In this document: in pieces, positions 9,601 to 20,963 of the stretch
How the letters are laid out: the number at the start of each line of letters is the position of its first letter
How positions within the stretch are numbered: position 1 is the stretch's first letter
Assembly: GCA_019671135.1 (NCBI GenBank)
Contig: JAHRHY010000020.1
Location: 682,001-746,000, forward strand
Length of the DNA: 64,000 bases
Direction: 5' to 3'
Source of the DNA: Linnemannia hyalina
Taxonomy: Eukaryota; Mortierellomycota; Mortierellomycetes; Mortierellales; Mortierellaceae
The notes under the pieces: model-generated
Databases searched by the model: none
What the model was told of the DNA's origin: nothing
The model's input: the letters and a program-made list of their open reading frames with translations, nothing else
Position numbers and translations under genes: made by a program

Positions 9601-12141
9601 CGTTCCGCATAACCCCTATCTGGCCGCAAAGTACGGCGCTCACATTAATGTCGAAAGCTGCACCTCTTCCACTGCCGTCAAGTATCTGTACAAGTACGTC
9701 TACAAGGGCCATGATCGAGCCACTGTTGTGGTCCAACAGCCGGCACAAGACGGAACTCAGGTCGCCGGTGATCTTCCTGTGCAAGAAGCCAATGAGATCA
9801 TTGATTTCATCGACGGTCGCTACGTCTCTGCTTCCGAGTCTGCTTGGCGCATATTTGGATTTCGCCTGCACAGTGCCTATCCATCCGTCACCAGGTTGCA
9901 TTTGCATCTCCCCGGTCAGTTCATGCATGCCTTCCGCTCGGACGAACCCATCGCTGATGTCCTAGAGAGAGCCGCACTGGAGCGCAGTACGCTGACAGCA
10001 TTCTTCGACTATAACCGTCACCATCCTGATGAGCCGCCTTCAAAGTACCACAACTTTCCTCAAACCCACGTTTACCTCAAGAGCGAGAAGCGATGGAAGC
10101 TCAGGGAGAGAGGATGTACAGTCGGCCGACTGTTTTTTGTGCATGATACCGCAGGCGATCTGTTTTATTTGCGGTTGTTACTGCTCTCGGTGCCAAGTCC
10201 TATATCGTTTGACGACCTGAGAACAGTCGAAAACGAGGTCCACCCTACGTTCAAGGCCGCTTGCATCGCCCTTGGCATGCTTCAAGACGATCGCGAATGG
10301 GAGAACTGTCTTCGGGATGCCGCTGTCAGTCAAACGGGATACCAACTCCGCTCTCTTTTTGCAAAGATCCTTGCCTTTTGCAACCCGACAAATCCTGCTC
10401 AGCTTTGGACCACCTTTCGCGATGCACTGTCTGATGATCTCCGTCCAAGGGAACGTGACGCTACCAGTCCTGAGCAGCGGATATCCTTTGCAGACCAGCG
10501 TGCAAATGCTGCGCTGATCCACTTACAAGTCCTCCTGAGAAACCTCGGCAAGACTCTCGGCGACTATGAAGGCATGCCCGAGCCCGTCATACTGGAGCAG
10601 CATGGTCCAAACGTAAATGCATTTATTGCAGACGAGTTGAGTTACCCTTTGCCCAGCCCAGAAGAGTTCGCCGTGATGGAGCAGTCACTCAATGGGAATC
10701 AGAGGGAAGCATACGACCGAATCAAGCGCTCCTATGAGATGAACACTTCCGAGACGTACTTCATCGATGGTCCCGCAGGCACAGGGAAGACCTTCCTTTA
10801 CTCCCTTATCCTATCTATGGTCCGGTCAAATCACGATATCGCTCTTGCCGTCGCCGGATCTGGAATTGCCGCATTACTTCTACAAGGCGGAAGAACCGCT
10901 CACTCGCGCTTTAAGATTCCCGTCCCTACCCACGAGGACAGTGTTTGTTCAGTCAATCACAGGTCAGAAGTTGCAGATCTTCTCATCCAGGCCAAGATCG
11001 TTGTCTGGGACGAAGCTCCTATGACACATCGGCATATCTTCGAGGCTGTAGACCGCACTCTCAAAGACCTAATGAAAACTGTGGACCCTGAGAACGAACA
11101 CCGTCCCTTTGGAGGAAAGCTCATGGTCTTTGGCGGCGACTTTAGGCAGATTCCTCCAGTTGTCAAGCAAGGACGCAGAGAGGAAACCATTGGAGCCTGC
11201 TTTAAACGATCTCCACTCTGGCAACACATCCAACACCTCCATCTTTCCGTCAACATGCGCCTTCTCAGAAATGCCAACGCTCCCGACATCGAGGAACAAA
11301 CCGGGTTTGCAAACTGGCTTCTTCAAGTCGGAGAAGGAACAGTTCCCGGCCCGTCTCTAGACAATGGAATCTCCACCAACATCACACTCCCACCCCAGAT
11401 GGTGATGCCAGCCAATGCCAACATTGACGATCTTATTGCCAAAGTCTACCCTGATCTCTAGCACAATATTGGCAATACCCAGTATCTCAATCAGCGCGCA
11501 GTGCTCTGTCCAACAAACGACAACGTCGATGAAGTCAACAACCACATCATGTCGACCATACAAGGAGAATCAAAGGAGTTTCTCTCGCAGGACTCCATCA
11601 TCGATAAAGAGGACGATAGAGTGGACGCTCTGTTTCCTATTGAGTTTCTGAACGGCCTCAAGTCGTCTTCGCTCCCTCCTCACTGCCTAAGATTGACCGT
11701 GGGTTGCCCTGTCATACTCCTTCGAAACCTTATGCCCCAGGAAGGACTTTGCAATGGTACACGACTGATATGTACGTCTCTCTCCCGGTACGTCTTGGGA
11801 GCCACTATCATTACAGGAACACATGCCGGCAATCAAGTATTCCTTTCCCGCATCCCGATCTGCCCTTCTGATCTCGATATGCCGTTCAAGTTCCGTCGAC
11901 TCCAGTTCCCTATCCGACCTGCCTTTGCAATGACTATCAACAAATCCCAAGGGCAGACTTTGGACACTGTTGGTATCTATCTCAAGAAGCCGGTATTTGC
12001 CCATGGCCAACTGTACGTCGCCCTATCTCGAGTGACGAGCAAGAACAACGTGCATGTGTTGATTGAGAAGGAGGATCCCAATACACCAGATAGCTGTACA
12101 ACAAATGTTGTTTACCCAGAGATCCTTGCCCTGGGTGACTG

Positions 12142-12142
<1 letters not shown>
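6623..12142 (+). pseudogene. Helitron Rep/helicase, four exons, one premature stop (copy 1)
   Basis: Rolling-circle transposase plus PIF1-family helicase. Best model: exons 6623-6720, 6818-7343, 7436-8798 and 8904-12142, all with GT-AG introns (97, 92 and 105 bp), total 1,741 codons plus stop. Exon 1 has the knuckle CASCKQPGHSRNTSTKC; exon 2 has CQSCGRLGHSRKSHKDC and CSHCGALHW; exon 3 holds the Helitron-like N domain and an Asn/Asp-rich linker. Exon 4 has Rep motifs FVTFTCNPKWPEI (about 715), GLPHAHILL (HUH-type HxH, about 784) and YLYKYVYKGHD (two-Tyr motif, about 924), then helicase motifs DGPAGTGKT (Walker A, about 1282), VVWDEAPM, FGGDFRQIPP, INKSQGQT and LYVALSR. The only lesion seen is TAG at 11459-11461 (codon 1515), where copy 2 has CAG; it falls inside the helicase. 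A truncated product would keep Rep and the first helicase motifs. Confidence 0.88.
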
Positions 12143-12177
<35 letters not shown>

Positions 12178-12260
12178 GGGAGCAGGGAGAAAAAGAGAGT
12201 GTCGGACAGATATAAATATTAAAACACAAAACAACACCCATTTTTTTTTCACCAACACCT

Positions 12261-12278
12261 CCGCGAGCGAAGCCGCGG
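12261..12278 (+). other. Helitron 3-prime hairpin, type A
   Basis: CCGCGAGCGAAGCCGCGG folds as CCGCG/CGCGG with a bulged A and an inner GC-GAA-GC triloop stem. The same hairpin lies next to CTAG in the Helitrons ending at 51489 and 59138. Confidence 0.8.
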
Positions 12279-12317
12279 GTACTATCTCTTTCTCTTTAAA
12301 AAAATAACGATTTTTTT

Positions 12318-13560
12318 AGTTAAATCACGTGAGGGCGGAGCCCGAACTAAAAATGTTGTGAGGGCCGTGGCCCTCACCAGTATCTTGCGCGTAGCGCCAG
12401 CGCGAAGCGCCAGTATTTTGTGAGCGAAGCGAGCGATGGTCACGGGCAAGGCCATCAAGAGTATCTTGCGCGAAGCGCGCCAGTGTCCTGTGAGCGCAGC
12501 GAGCGTACGGGCACGGGCTAAGAGGATATGAGGGCGTAGCCCGAATCAAGGGGCTTTCAAGAGGATGTGAGCGCAGCGAGCAATGGTCACGGGCGCGCCC
12601 TGGCGCGACAATCGAAAGTATCTTGCGCGAAGCGCCAGTATGTTGTGACCGCACGGGTACGAAAGGGAGAAGATCATGTGAGGGCGTAGCCCGAACCAGA
12701 GGACCTTTTTTGCGCCAAGCGCCCGTACTTTGTGAGCGAAGCGAGCAATGGTCACGGGCAAGGCCATCAAGAGTATCTTGCGCAAAGCGCGCCAGTATCC
12801 TGTGAGCGCAGCGAGCGTACAGGCACGGGCTAAGAGGATATGAGGATATGAGGGCGTAGCCCAAATCAAGGGGCTTTGAAGAGGATGTGAGGGCGTAGCC
12901 CGAACCAGAGAAACTTTCTTGCGCAAAGCCCCAATATTTAGTAAGGGCAAAGCTGTAGCTGTCAGATACCTGTTGCCGCCTGCGGCAAAAGGAAGCGACC
13001 GCTGGAGCGTGGCCGTCTGGGCCATCTAGCGCGAAGCACCAGTGTGCTGTGAACGAGCCTTTTTGCAAGCCTACTAAAAAGCAAGAAATCCTCTGGCGTG
13101 ATGTAGAGCAAAGGGTAGTCAAGGATATCTTGAATATACTGCGAGTGAGGGTGATCCGAGAGAATAATGAATACAAACAAGGCCAGGGGGATGGCTCCCC
13201 AGCTACTAAGATGACTATCTAATAAGGGAGGTCAGCTGGGCCCAGCTGGGACCAGGGATATTATTCTTTATGGCACAACAGGAAACTCGACAGGTATGAG
13301 CTCTACATTCCCCAAGCGTGCCATTGGCCACAGGTAGTTGTGAAAAATTTACAGTCACACTACACTTGAAAAAGGAAAAAGGTAATAGGCAAGTGGCACC
13401 CGTATCTTTAAACGAGTCTTCTTCAAAGACCCTTCAAACACCCTTCAAAGACCCACACCTCTCACCCCAGATCCCCTTACAGCAACTTCCGGCACCCGTG
13501 GCATCGCCCACGGGCAACCTTTCTAGTCTAGTCTCTATCTTCTTAAAAAAAAGTCAAAAA
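12318..13560. repeat. Tandem 1.24-kb repeat, copy 1, rich in short GC palindromes
   Basis: Begins AGTTAAATCACGTGAGGG and is repeated in direct orientation from 13561. Packed with small palindromes such as GCGCGAAGCGC, GGGCGTAGCCC, TTGCCGCCTGCGGCAA and TGAGGGCCGTGGCCCTCA; many have GNA triloops. A minus-strand open frame across it (about 12325-13176) is repetitive and follows the palindromes, so I do not call it a gene. A non-palindromic stretch around 13080-13180 (minus, with YPLLYITPEDFLLFSRLAKR) might be a coding fragment. Confidence 0.8.
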
Positions 13561-14662
13561 AGTTAAATCACGTGAGGGCGGAGCCCGAACTAAAAAAAAG
13601 TATCTTGCGCGTAGCGCCAGCGCGAAGCGCCAGTATTTTGTGAGCGAAGCGAGCGATGGTCACGGGCAAGGCCATCAAGAGTATCTTGCGCGAAGCGCGC
13701 CAGTATCCTGTGAGCGCAGCGAGCGTACGGGCACGGGCTAAGAGGATATGAGGGCGTAGCCCGAATCAAGGGGCCTTGAAGAGGATGTGAGCGCAGCGAG
13801 CAATGGTCACGGGCGCGCGCCCTGGCGCGACAATCGAAAGTATCTTGCGCGAAGCGCCAGTATGTTGTGAGCGCACGGGTACGAAAGGGAGAAGATCATG
13901 TGAGGGCGTAGCCCGAACCAGAGGACCTTTTTTGCGCCAAGCGCCCGTACTTTGTGAGCGAAGCGAGCAATGGTCACGGGCAAGGCCATCAAGAGTATCT
14001 TGCGCAAAGCGCGCCAGTATCCTGTGAGCGCAGCGAGCGTACAGGCACGGGCTAAGAGGATATGAGGATATGAGGGCGTAGCCCAAATCAAGGGGCTTTG
14101 AAGAGGATGTGAGGGCGTAGCCCGAACCAGAGAAACTTTCTTGCGCAAAGCCCCAGTACTTCGTAAGGGCAAAGCTGTAGCTGTCAGATCCCTATTGCCG
14201 CCTGCGGCAAAAGGAAGCGACCGCTGGAGCGTGGCCGTCTGGGCCATCTAGCGCAAAGCGCCAGTATGCTGTGAACGACCCTTTTCGCAAGCCTACTAAA
14301 AAGCAAGAAATCCTCTGGCGTGATGTAGAGCAAAGGGCAGTCAAGGATATCTTGAATATACTGCGAGTGAGGGTGACCCGAGAGAATAATGAATACTAAC
14401 AAGGCCAGGGGGATGGCTCCTCAGCTACTAAGATGACTATCTAATAAGGGAGGTCAGCTGGGCCCAGCTGGGACCAGGGATATTATTCTTTATGGCACAA
14501 CAGGAAACTCCACAGGTATGAGCTCTACATTCCCCAAGCATGCCATTGGCCACAGGTAGTTGTGAAAAATTTACAGTCACACTACAGTTGAAAAAGGAAA
14601 AAGGTAATAGGCAAGTGGCGCCCGTATCTTTAAACGAGTCTTCTAAAAAACTCTTTTCCACA

Positions 14663-16231
14663 ATGCCAACCCAACAGCAACATCAACACCAACACGGAGA
14701 TGGTGACCCACCCTCTCAACCCCTGCCCTCAATCGGGTCCCCACCATCCCCTTCCTATGCCTCCATGGCAGCTGGAACCCGTAGTAACAATAAACTTCTC
14801 ATTCACTCAGTGTTTACCGACCCCGAAGAGGGTCACCTTGCTGCTGCCGCTCTTGCACCAAAGGGAGCTCGACTGGGCGACCTGGTGAACCCAAGAGCTG
14901 TTGCATACATCGTCCCCAAAACTATTTCTTCTGGCGCGTTTTCGGATGCAGTCAGATCCACCCACTCAACTCTGTTCAAAGCCCATGATGACATAGCACC
15001 TCTCCATATTCTTAGCAACATGGCCTTCCCCTGCGCTGACAATGTCCACCATCGCATTGAAATTGTGTACCATGAATCTCTGGACACTACAGCTGTTTCC
15101 ACCACTCCCATTACCGTCGACGACAAGCAGTTTGCCCCCTTTTCATCGACTGTTCCTCACATTATCACCCGTTTCGTCTTCACGGATTACCAGTTCCAGA
15201 CTTCCCTTGATTTTGGCACCCACCTGGAGCAGTTCTGCTCTTGGTACTTTGAGGACGCCAAGAGAATGGGCAAAGTCATCAAGATCGAGATCCCTCTGTT
15301 CCCTACCCCCAACGGCAACCACGAGGCTCGCAGCCAGTTCGCTGTTTATGTCAAGAGTGACAAGACTGCGGACGAATTCAAGATTGACCGCTTGCTCTCC
15401 TTGGGCAACCGTCAAAAATCTCCTTGCCGTATCAGTTGGATGGGAGCCTCTCCCTTTTGTAACTATTGCAAGGGACACGGGCACCTCCTTCTCCATTGTC
15501 CCAAGCGCTTGGCCATCGTATGCAGTGCGTGCAATGCGAATGGCCACGTCAGCTTCACCTGCTCAAGGTTCTCGGCTAGAGATGCTAAGAGGGCGAAAGG
15601 TAAGATGCCTGTGAGAGGGCAACCCACTTCCACCTCTTCCGCTGAATCCTCCTCAGCTTTTACTTCCTCTACTTCCTCCTCTTCTTCTTCCTCTTCTGCT
15701 TCCTCTTCTTCTTCTTCTCATGATTCCTCTTCTTCTGATTCTTCAACCTCCTTCTCTTCTCCTTCCTCCACTACTTCCTCTGCTTCTGCTTCTGTATCGC
15801 CTGATACAATTTCAAACACCCATCTCGCTTTGACCACTACCAATGTGACCCATCAGTCCCAGTTAGTGGTTTCTCCTTCCAACACACCAAAAGATGACAT
15901 CACTATGACCGAATGTCATGATCAGGCTCAGGATAAAGGAGAAGAGGTCTTTGATGAGGATTTCAATTTGGAGGGAGCTAACCTGGGAGACCTTGACAGA
16001 GCTACCTACAATACTGAACACTCCATTTCCTCCGACAACAACGACCTCCCCATGGAGGATGCTATGGCTGCTTCTATAGCAGCGCGGATCAAGGCAAGAC
16101 GCTCCGTAGCCAAGACCGCGGTCGCCACAGCAGTTAAGACCATCACCAAGACATCCAACAACATCTACACCAAAGAAGGTAGACCTGCCACTAGATCTAC
16201 TTCTACAATTAAAAACAATCGGTCACAGTAA
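14663..16231 (+). CDS. LINE ORF1 protein (RNA-binding, CCHC zinc knuckles)
   Basis: 522 residues starting at ATG 14663, the first ATG inside the element; the frame is open further upstream, but that is flanking repeat. The central part carries two CCHC knuckles, CNYCKGHGHLLLHC and CSACNANGHVSFTC (about residues 268-305), as in Gag-like ORF1 proteins that coat LINE RNA. After them comes a long Ser-rich tract and an acidic region, then a Lys/Arg-rich C-terminus. The stop codon overlaps the ORF2 start in TAATG (16229-16233), which suggests ORF2 is translated by termination-reinitiation. The frame is intact. Confidence 0.88.
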   Translation: MPTQQQHQHQHGDGDPPSQPLPSIGSPPSPSYASMAAGTRSNNKLLIHSVFTDPEEGHLAAAALAPKGARLGDLVNPRAVAYIVPKTISSGAFSDAVRSTHSTLFKAHDDIAPLHILSNMAFPCADNVHHRIEIVYHESLDTTAVSTTPITVDDKQFAPFSSTVPHIITRFVFTDYQFQTSLDFGTHLEQFCSWYFEDAKRMGKVIKIEIPLFPTPNGNHEARSQFAVYVKSDKTADEFKIDRLLSLGNRQKSPCRISWMGASPFCNYCKGHGHLLLHCPKRLAIVCSACNANGHVSFTCSRFSARDAKRAKGKMPVRGQPTSTSSAESSSAFTSSTSSSSSSSSASSSSSSHDSSSSDSSTSFSSPSSTTSSASASVSPDTISNTHLALTTTNVTHQSQLVVSPSNTPKDDITMTECHDQAQDKGEEVFDEDFNLEGANLGDLDRATYNTEHSISSDNNDLPMEDAMAASIAARIKARRSVAKTAVATAVKTITKTSNNIYTKEGRPATRSTSTIKNNRSQ

Positions 16232-19200
16232 TGCGGATCGCAAGCTTGAACGTGCGAGGTCTACGTAAGCAGCACCTTCAAAACAACAATGCTACCGGTC
16301 CACCTCATTTCTTCACCTGGCTTCGACAAACGGATTTTGACATAATGGCCCTTCAGGAAATCAACCTACCAACATCGCCAACCACTGCTGATCAGATCAA
16401 TTACAACCAATATCTCAACACTCACAGCTCTGTTTGGTCCCCCCACTGTGCACTCCTTCTTCGCAATCCTGACCTCTCCTTCTCTAACACCTCTTACGCA
16501 GAACAAGGAAGGATTATTATTACCACCGTCACCTCTTCATCTTCTTCTTTTATGGCCACATTCTGTGTTATGTATGCCCCAGCCAACAGGACAGCACGAA
16601 GGCTATTCATGCTGAACTGTCTCTCCCTCCCTTTCTTTCTCTCCCCTCCCCCAAAGGCCTTTCTTTTAGGCGATCTTAACTACATACATTACACTCACCC
16701 TCGTCCTCATCCCCTGTTTCAGGACTGGGTTGATACTCATCTTGTAGACTGCATCACCCCACTTCATACCAACCCCAAGCCCACCTGCACCCCTGCAGGA
16801 AACAAAGTCCGCCATACCATTGATTACATTTTCTCCTCTATCCAATTCCTCTCACAGGTATCTAAATCTGAGCAACTCTGCGCATCTCCTTTCTCGGATC
16901 ACGACATGCTACTACTGACACTCTCCCCCGCCTCCGCCCCCATGACAGGTCGAGGGATATGGCGAATGAATACCCAGCTCCTCAACAACTGCGACTTTAT
17001 CAAGAATCTCACCGACCACCTGGCGACCTTCTCCTTACCCCGTCCTCACCAAAGCAAGATCCAACACTGGGACAGGGTCAAGATGGAAATCAAACGTTTC
17101 TGCATCTCAGCCTCCATCAAAAGGAAACAGGATCGACAATCCGCCCTAAGAGACCTCAACATACAACGCCAAAACAAACTAGCCCAGCTCCCCCTTGCAA
17201 CCGGTGTAACTAAGGACGCAATCATTCAGGATCTGGAAGCTTTGGAAACATCTCTTCAACAACATACATCGGAAGAACTGGATGCCTATGCCCTCCGGTC
17301 GGGAACCTTATGGCGTGAAAAAGGAGAAGGCAACACCGCCTACTTCTTCCGAGCCATCTCTCAACGCAACAAAAAACGACTCGTCCCACACCTACACAAC
17401 CCTGCCACCAATGCCTTGACAACCTCAACCAATGAACGTCTGGAAGTAGCAACAGACTTTTACTCGCGCCTATACTCCCGCGACCCCTCCGACCAGAATG
17501 CAACTAACCGACTACTGGATGCCATCCCCCCACATGCAACCCTATCTGACCAGGATCGCGCCAGACTCGAAGGGACTATCACATCCGATGAGTTAGACCA
17601 CGTTGTGAGCAGGACGCCCCTTAATAAGGCCCCAGGCAAGGACGGCTTACCCTTTGAGCTCTATCGATACATCCTCCTCATACCCTGGATCAAGGAACTA
17701 TTCACCGCAATTATCAACGATGCGCTGACACTTGCCTCTTTCCCCACATCCTGGCAAGAGACAGTGATGATCCTCCTCTTCAAGAAGGGCGATGCGACAA
17801 AACTGGCAAACTGGAGACCTCTTTCACTCATTAACTCGGATACCAAACTCTTCACCAAAATCCTTACCCTACGGATTCAACCGTACATGACCAAGCTGAC
17901 AGAATCGCACCAAACAGGATTCACGGCAGGACGACATATAGCAGACAATGGCTTAGTGCTCTCAACACTCCGAGATTACTGCAATGCAAGAAGGACAAGA
18001 CATATTGGCGTACTACTGGATCAGGAAAAAGCATACGACCGTGTGCATCCTACCTATCTTCAACAGGTCTTGAAACGACTTGGATTTCCATCATGCCTTA
18101 CGGAGTCGATTATTCAACTTTTCTTCTCTACCAGGATTGCACTCAATATCAACGGCTTTGTGTCAGACACCTTCCCACAATCAAGAGGACTTCGCCAGGG
18201 TGACCCACTATCTCCCCTCCTCTTCAACTTAGCCTTTGAACCGTTGCTTGCCTCTATCGAACGATCCCCGGCTATTCACGGTATTGAAATCCCTGGTCGC
18301 ACGGATCCCATCAAGCTCAGCGCCTATGCAGACGACCTCATGACTCTCATCTCCTCCACAACCGAATGGTCAGCATTGGAGGATACCCTACGGACCTATG
18401 GCCGCGCATCCAATGCCAAAGTCAACCTGTCCAAAACTGTGGCCTTTCCTATGGCCCCCTCTTACTCCAAAGAATTGCAGACCCACCTGGAACATTTGGA
18501 CGTGCGATGGCATGACTACAACTCCGCCGATGCTTTGATCTACCTTGGATTCCCTATCTTTTTCAACCGCGATCAGGAAAAAGACTTCTGGGACAAGACT
18601 CTGAAGAAGATACAATCAGCCATAACCATACACTCTTCCCGATCCCTCTCCGTCCTGGGCCGAGCCACCATCATCAACTCTCTTATCCTCTCCAAACTTT
18701 GGCACCTATCCTGGATTGTCAACCCCCCGCTCGACTTTTTGCGAAAGGTGAAGGCTGCAGTCACCAAATTCGTATGCTCCTTTAAACCAAGGCCATCATG
18801 GGAGGTGATCACTACTCCAAGGGACAAGGGTGGCCTAGGCGTTATTGACCCAGCTACTCAATGCCATGTTTTCCAACTCAAGCATATCCGCAATGCTCTC
18901 TCCACTAATGTCTCTTGGGGTAAGGACATCATTCTTGATATCATCCGATGGAGGACCAAAACGTCTCACCGCCTTGCCTTCCTCCTAGCACCCCTGGACG
19001 GACAGTACAGATCCTTATTGGCAGGGTTTCCCGGTCTGCAACGATTGGTATCTGCGGCGTCCCTCCTCCCTTCCCTCAAAGCACTGGCCCTTGCTGATCC
19101 CTTGCCGGACTCTGTAACACTTGCCTCCTCACCAATCGAATGGTGGTTTGAAACGACAGATACCACCATCAAGACCCTCAGACTCCGAGTGGAAGAGCTC

Positions 19201-20013
19201 TTTCAGTTTTCTCCTGACAACAATGGGCTCCTCCAACTGGTCAGAAAAACACACCTTTCCCCCAAGCTCCGCCTTGCTCAAGTGGAACTAGGGATCTAGG
19301 CCTACCAAGAACGTCGTCGAATGCGCCACAGTATGCAGCAAGCACTCTCGAACCCACCCAAGATCACGCAGGATGATACATTGGCACAGCATATCCTCTC
19401 ATCTGTCTTGATCCCAAACGACAGTAATCCCATCACTCTGGAATCGGCCACGAACAAACACCTTCGAGCCTTTTTGAGGCAAGACACACCACCAAACCCA
19501 AACTCCTCAACCCAACCAGAGACGGGAACCTCGAAACAGTGGCGCCAATTCTGGAGCGCTAAAATACCACACCGGGCCAGGACCACGTGGTGGAGATTTA
19601 AAAGGGATTGGCTTCCTTGCGGAACTCTACGTCAAAAAATCTGGAAGCAGGATCCTCATTGTAACATGGCCGGATGTCGTGAGCGACGTGAGGACAAGGC
19701 GCATCACATCTTTCAGTGCGCTCCTAAATACATCGCTTGGCAAACAATTCTCAAGGAACATACATCCAAACCACTTTGGTCAGATGATGACCTTGATAAG
19801 GTCTTGTCTTTCCATCCTCCAACCTTTGATATCAAACCCCAATTTAACATCACTATCCCACAATTGCTGGCTTGTTGCCTCATTGGTATTTCATCAGCCA
19901 ACACCGTTCTTTTTCTTCATCAACACACTCAATCTAGTAGCGATATCATCCACACCATACTTCGCGAAATCACCAAAACCATAGCACAAAATAACTCAAT
20001 CAAGGCTGTTTAA
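16231..20013 (+). pseudogene. LINE ORF2: AP endonuclease and reverse transcriptase, one in-frame stop
   Basis: 1,260 codons in one frame, broken by a single TAG at 19297-19299. N-terminal apurinic-like endonuclease: MRIASLNVRGLRK, LQEIN, LLGDLNY, TIDYIF and SDHD. Reverse transcriptase: KAPGKDGLPFELY, LDQEKAYDRVH, GLRQGDPLSPLLFN and the catalytic AYADDLM at about residue 697. After the stop the same frame continues with a CCHC motif, C-x4-C-x7-H-x4-C in CNMAGCRERREDKAHHIFQC, and ends at 20013. The stop would remove the C-terminal nucleic-acid-binding region while leaving endonuclease and RT. A CAG-to-TAG transition would explain it. Makes cDNA by target-primed reverse transcription in the nucleus (family knowledge). 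Confidence 0.9.
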
Positions 20014-20182
20014 GCCACAATAAATCCTCTCTTTTCCCTCAAAAAAAAAAAAAAAAAAATAAACGAGTCTTCTTCAAAGACCCTTCAAACACCCTTCAAA
20101 GACCCACACCCCCCTCACCCCAGACCCCTTACAGCAACTTCCGGCACCCGTGGCATCGCCCACGGGCAACCTTTCTAGTCTC

Positions 20183-20963
20183 ATATATTAAAATCAATGT
20201 CTCTTTATCACATGATATACACCAATTTTCTGTAATTGCATAATTGCACACCGGCGTGACGTCTCCATCCTCGACATCATGTTATCTTCCTTTTTTTACC
20301 CCCTTCTTTTCTTTTACAACAACAAAAACTGCAACAGAAAGCAACAAACAACAATAGCAACAACAGCAAGCAACAAACGACACCAGAAACAAAAAAGACA
20401 TCCACCAGCATGGCATGGACAAAATGAGACATGAGAATGCAGACGCAGCATGGAATGGACAGACATGAGGATGCAGCTTGGCATGGACAGACATGAAGAT
20501 GCAGCTTGGCCCTTTTTTTTTTTTTGAAAAAATGCACCAGACTCATGATGTTAACACCAAAGTGAGAACGTCACTATCAGAGTGGGTTGCGTACGCATAT
20601 TACCCCCTCTAAGGTGTGAAATAAAATATTCCTCTCTTTCTTTCCATTGACATATTCGACCATACACCATCCTTTTCAGCATGGACAGACATGAGGACTC
20701 AGCTTGGCATGGACAAACACGAAGACGCGAGCACACATACCACAAGGAAGAACAAGAATGAAGAGAACACAGACGCCAATCTACTGAGCATGGTCAGTGA
20801 ACAGTAGGGTAACGGTATGTCGTGGCACAAGGAGAGTGAAGAGGTTGTATTATTTCTCTTTTAGAAAAGGGTAAGCGTCTCATAATTCTCAGTATCGATT
20901 CTCATTAATCCTTGACCATATTTTGACATATCTTCTACAGTCTCAAGTTTTATCCTCTTCAAC
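20183..20963. other. Non-coding, with short minisatellite
   Basis: Contains imperfect copies of GCATGGACAGACATGAGGA, then TGCAGCTTG, near 20409-20510 and again at 20679-20725, and T-rich or CAACAA-rich simple sequence. No gene is supported. An upstream limit for the following Helitron relic could not be fixed. Confidence 0.5.

Larger units (their letters stand above)
4703..12285 (+). mobile_element. Helitron 1 (autonomous type, Rep/helicase broken by one stop)
   Basis: The 5-prime end is TCTACTAATACAAAATCG at 4703, preceded by A as expected for insertion between A and T. The same 5-prime end occurs at 62075 and 25027 on the minus strand. The 3-prime end has the GC hairpin CCGCGAGCGAAGCCGCGG (12261-12278) followed by GTACTAT. 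The expected terminal CTAG, present in the related copies at 51489 and 59138, is not recognisable here, so the extreme end is altered. Inside are an accessory ORF (5185-6195) and a four-exon Rep/helicase gene (6623-12142), followed by an A-tract from about 12143. Confidence 0.85.
14645..20059 (+). mobile_element. LINE (non-LTR retrotransposon) with 14-bp target duplication
   Basis: Flanked by TAAACGAGTCTTCT at 14631-14644 and 20060-20073. Contains ORF1 (14663-16231) and ORF2 (16231-20013), a short 3-prime UTR and an A19 tail (20041-20059). Only 18 bp precede the ORF1 ATG, so the 5-prime end is either very short or slightly truncated. Endonuclease, reverse transcriptase and C-terminal CCHC arrangement suit the L1/Tad-like group; exact clade needs a tree. 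Confidence 0.92.
13561..20182. repeat. Tandem 1.2-kb repeat, copy 2, split by a LINE insertion
   Basis: Matches copy 1 closely over 13561-14644 and, after the LINE, over 20060-20182 (including a CCCGTGG...CCACGGG palindrome). It lacks a 24-25-bp segment containing TGAGGGCCGTGGCCCTCA that copy 1 has near 12354-12379, so a whole palindrome differs between otherwise near-identical copies. Confidence 0.8.

Noticed and set aside
12325..13176. 283-codon minus-strand frame in the palindrome-rich repeat
   Set aside because: Its repeated peptides follow directly from the repeated GC palindromes, and the second repeat copy breaks it differently.
12318..14300. CRISPR-like array
   Set aside because: The repeats are short self-complementary hairpins at irregular spacing without uniform spacers or cas genes, in a eukaryotic context.
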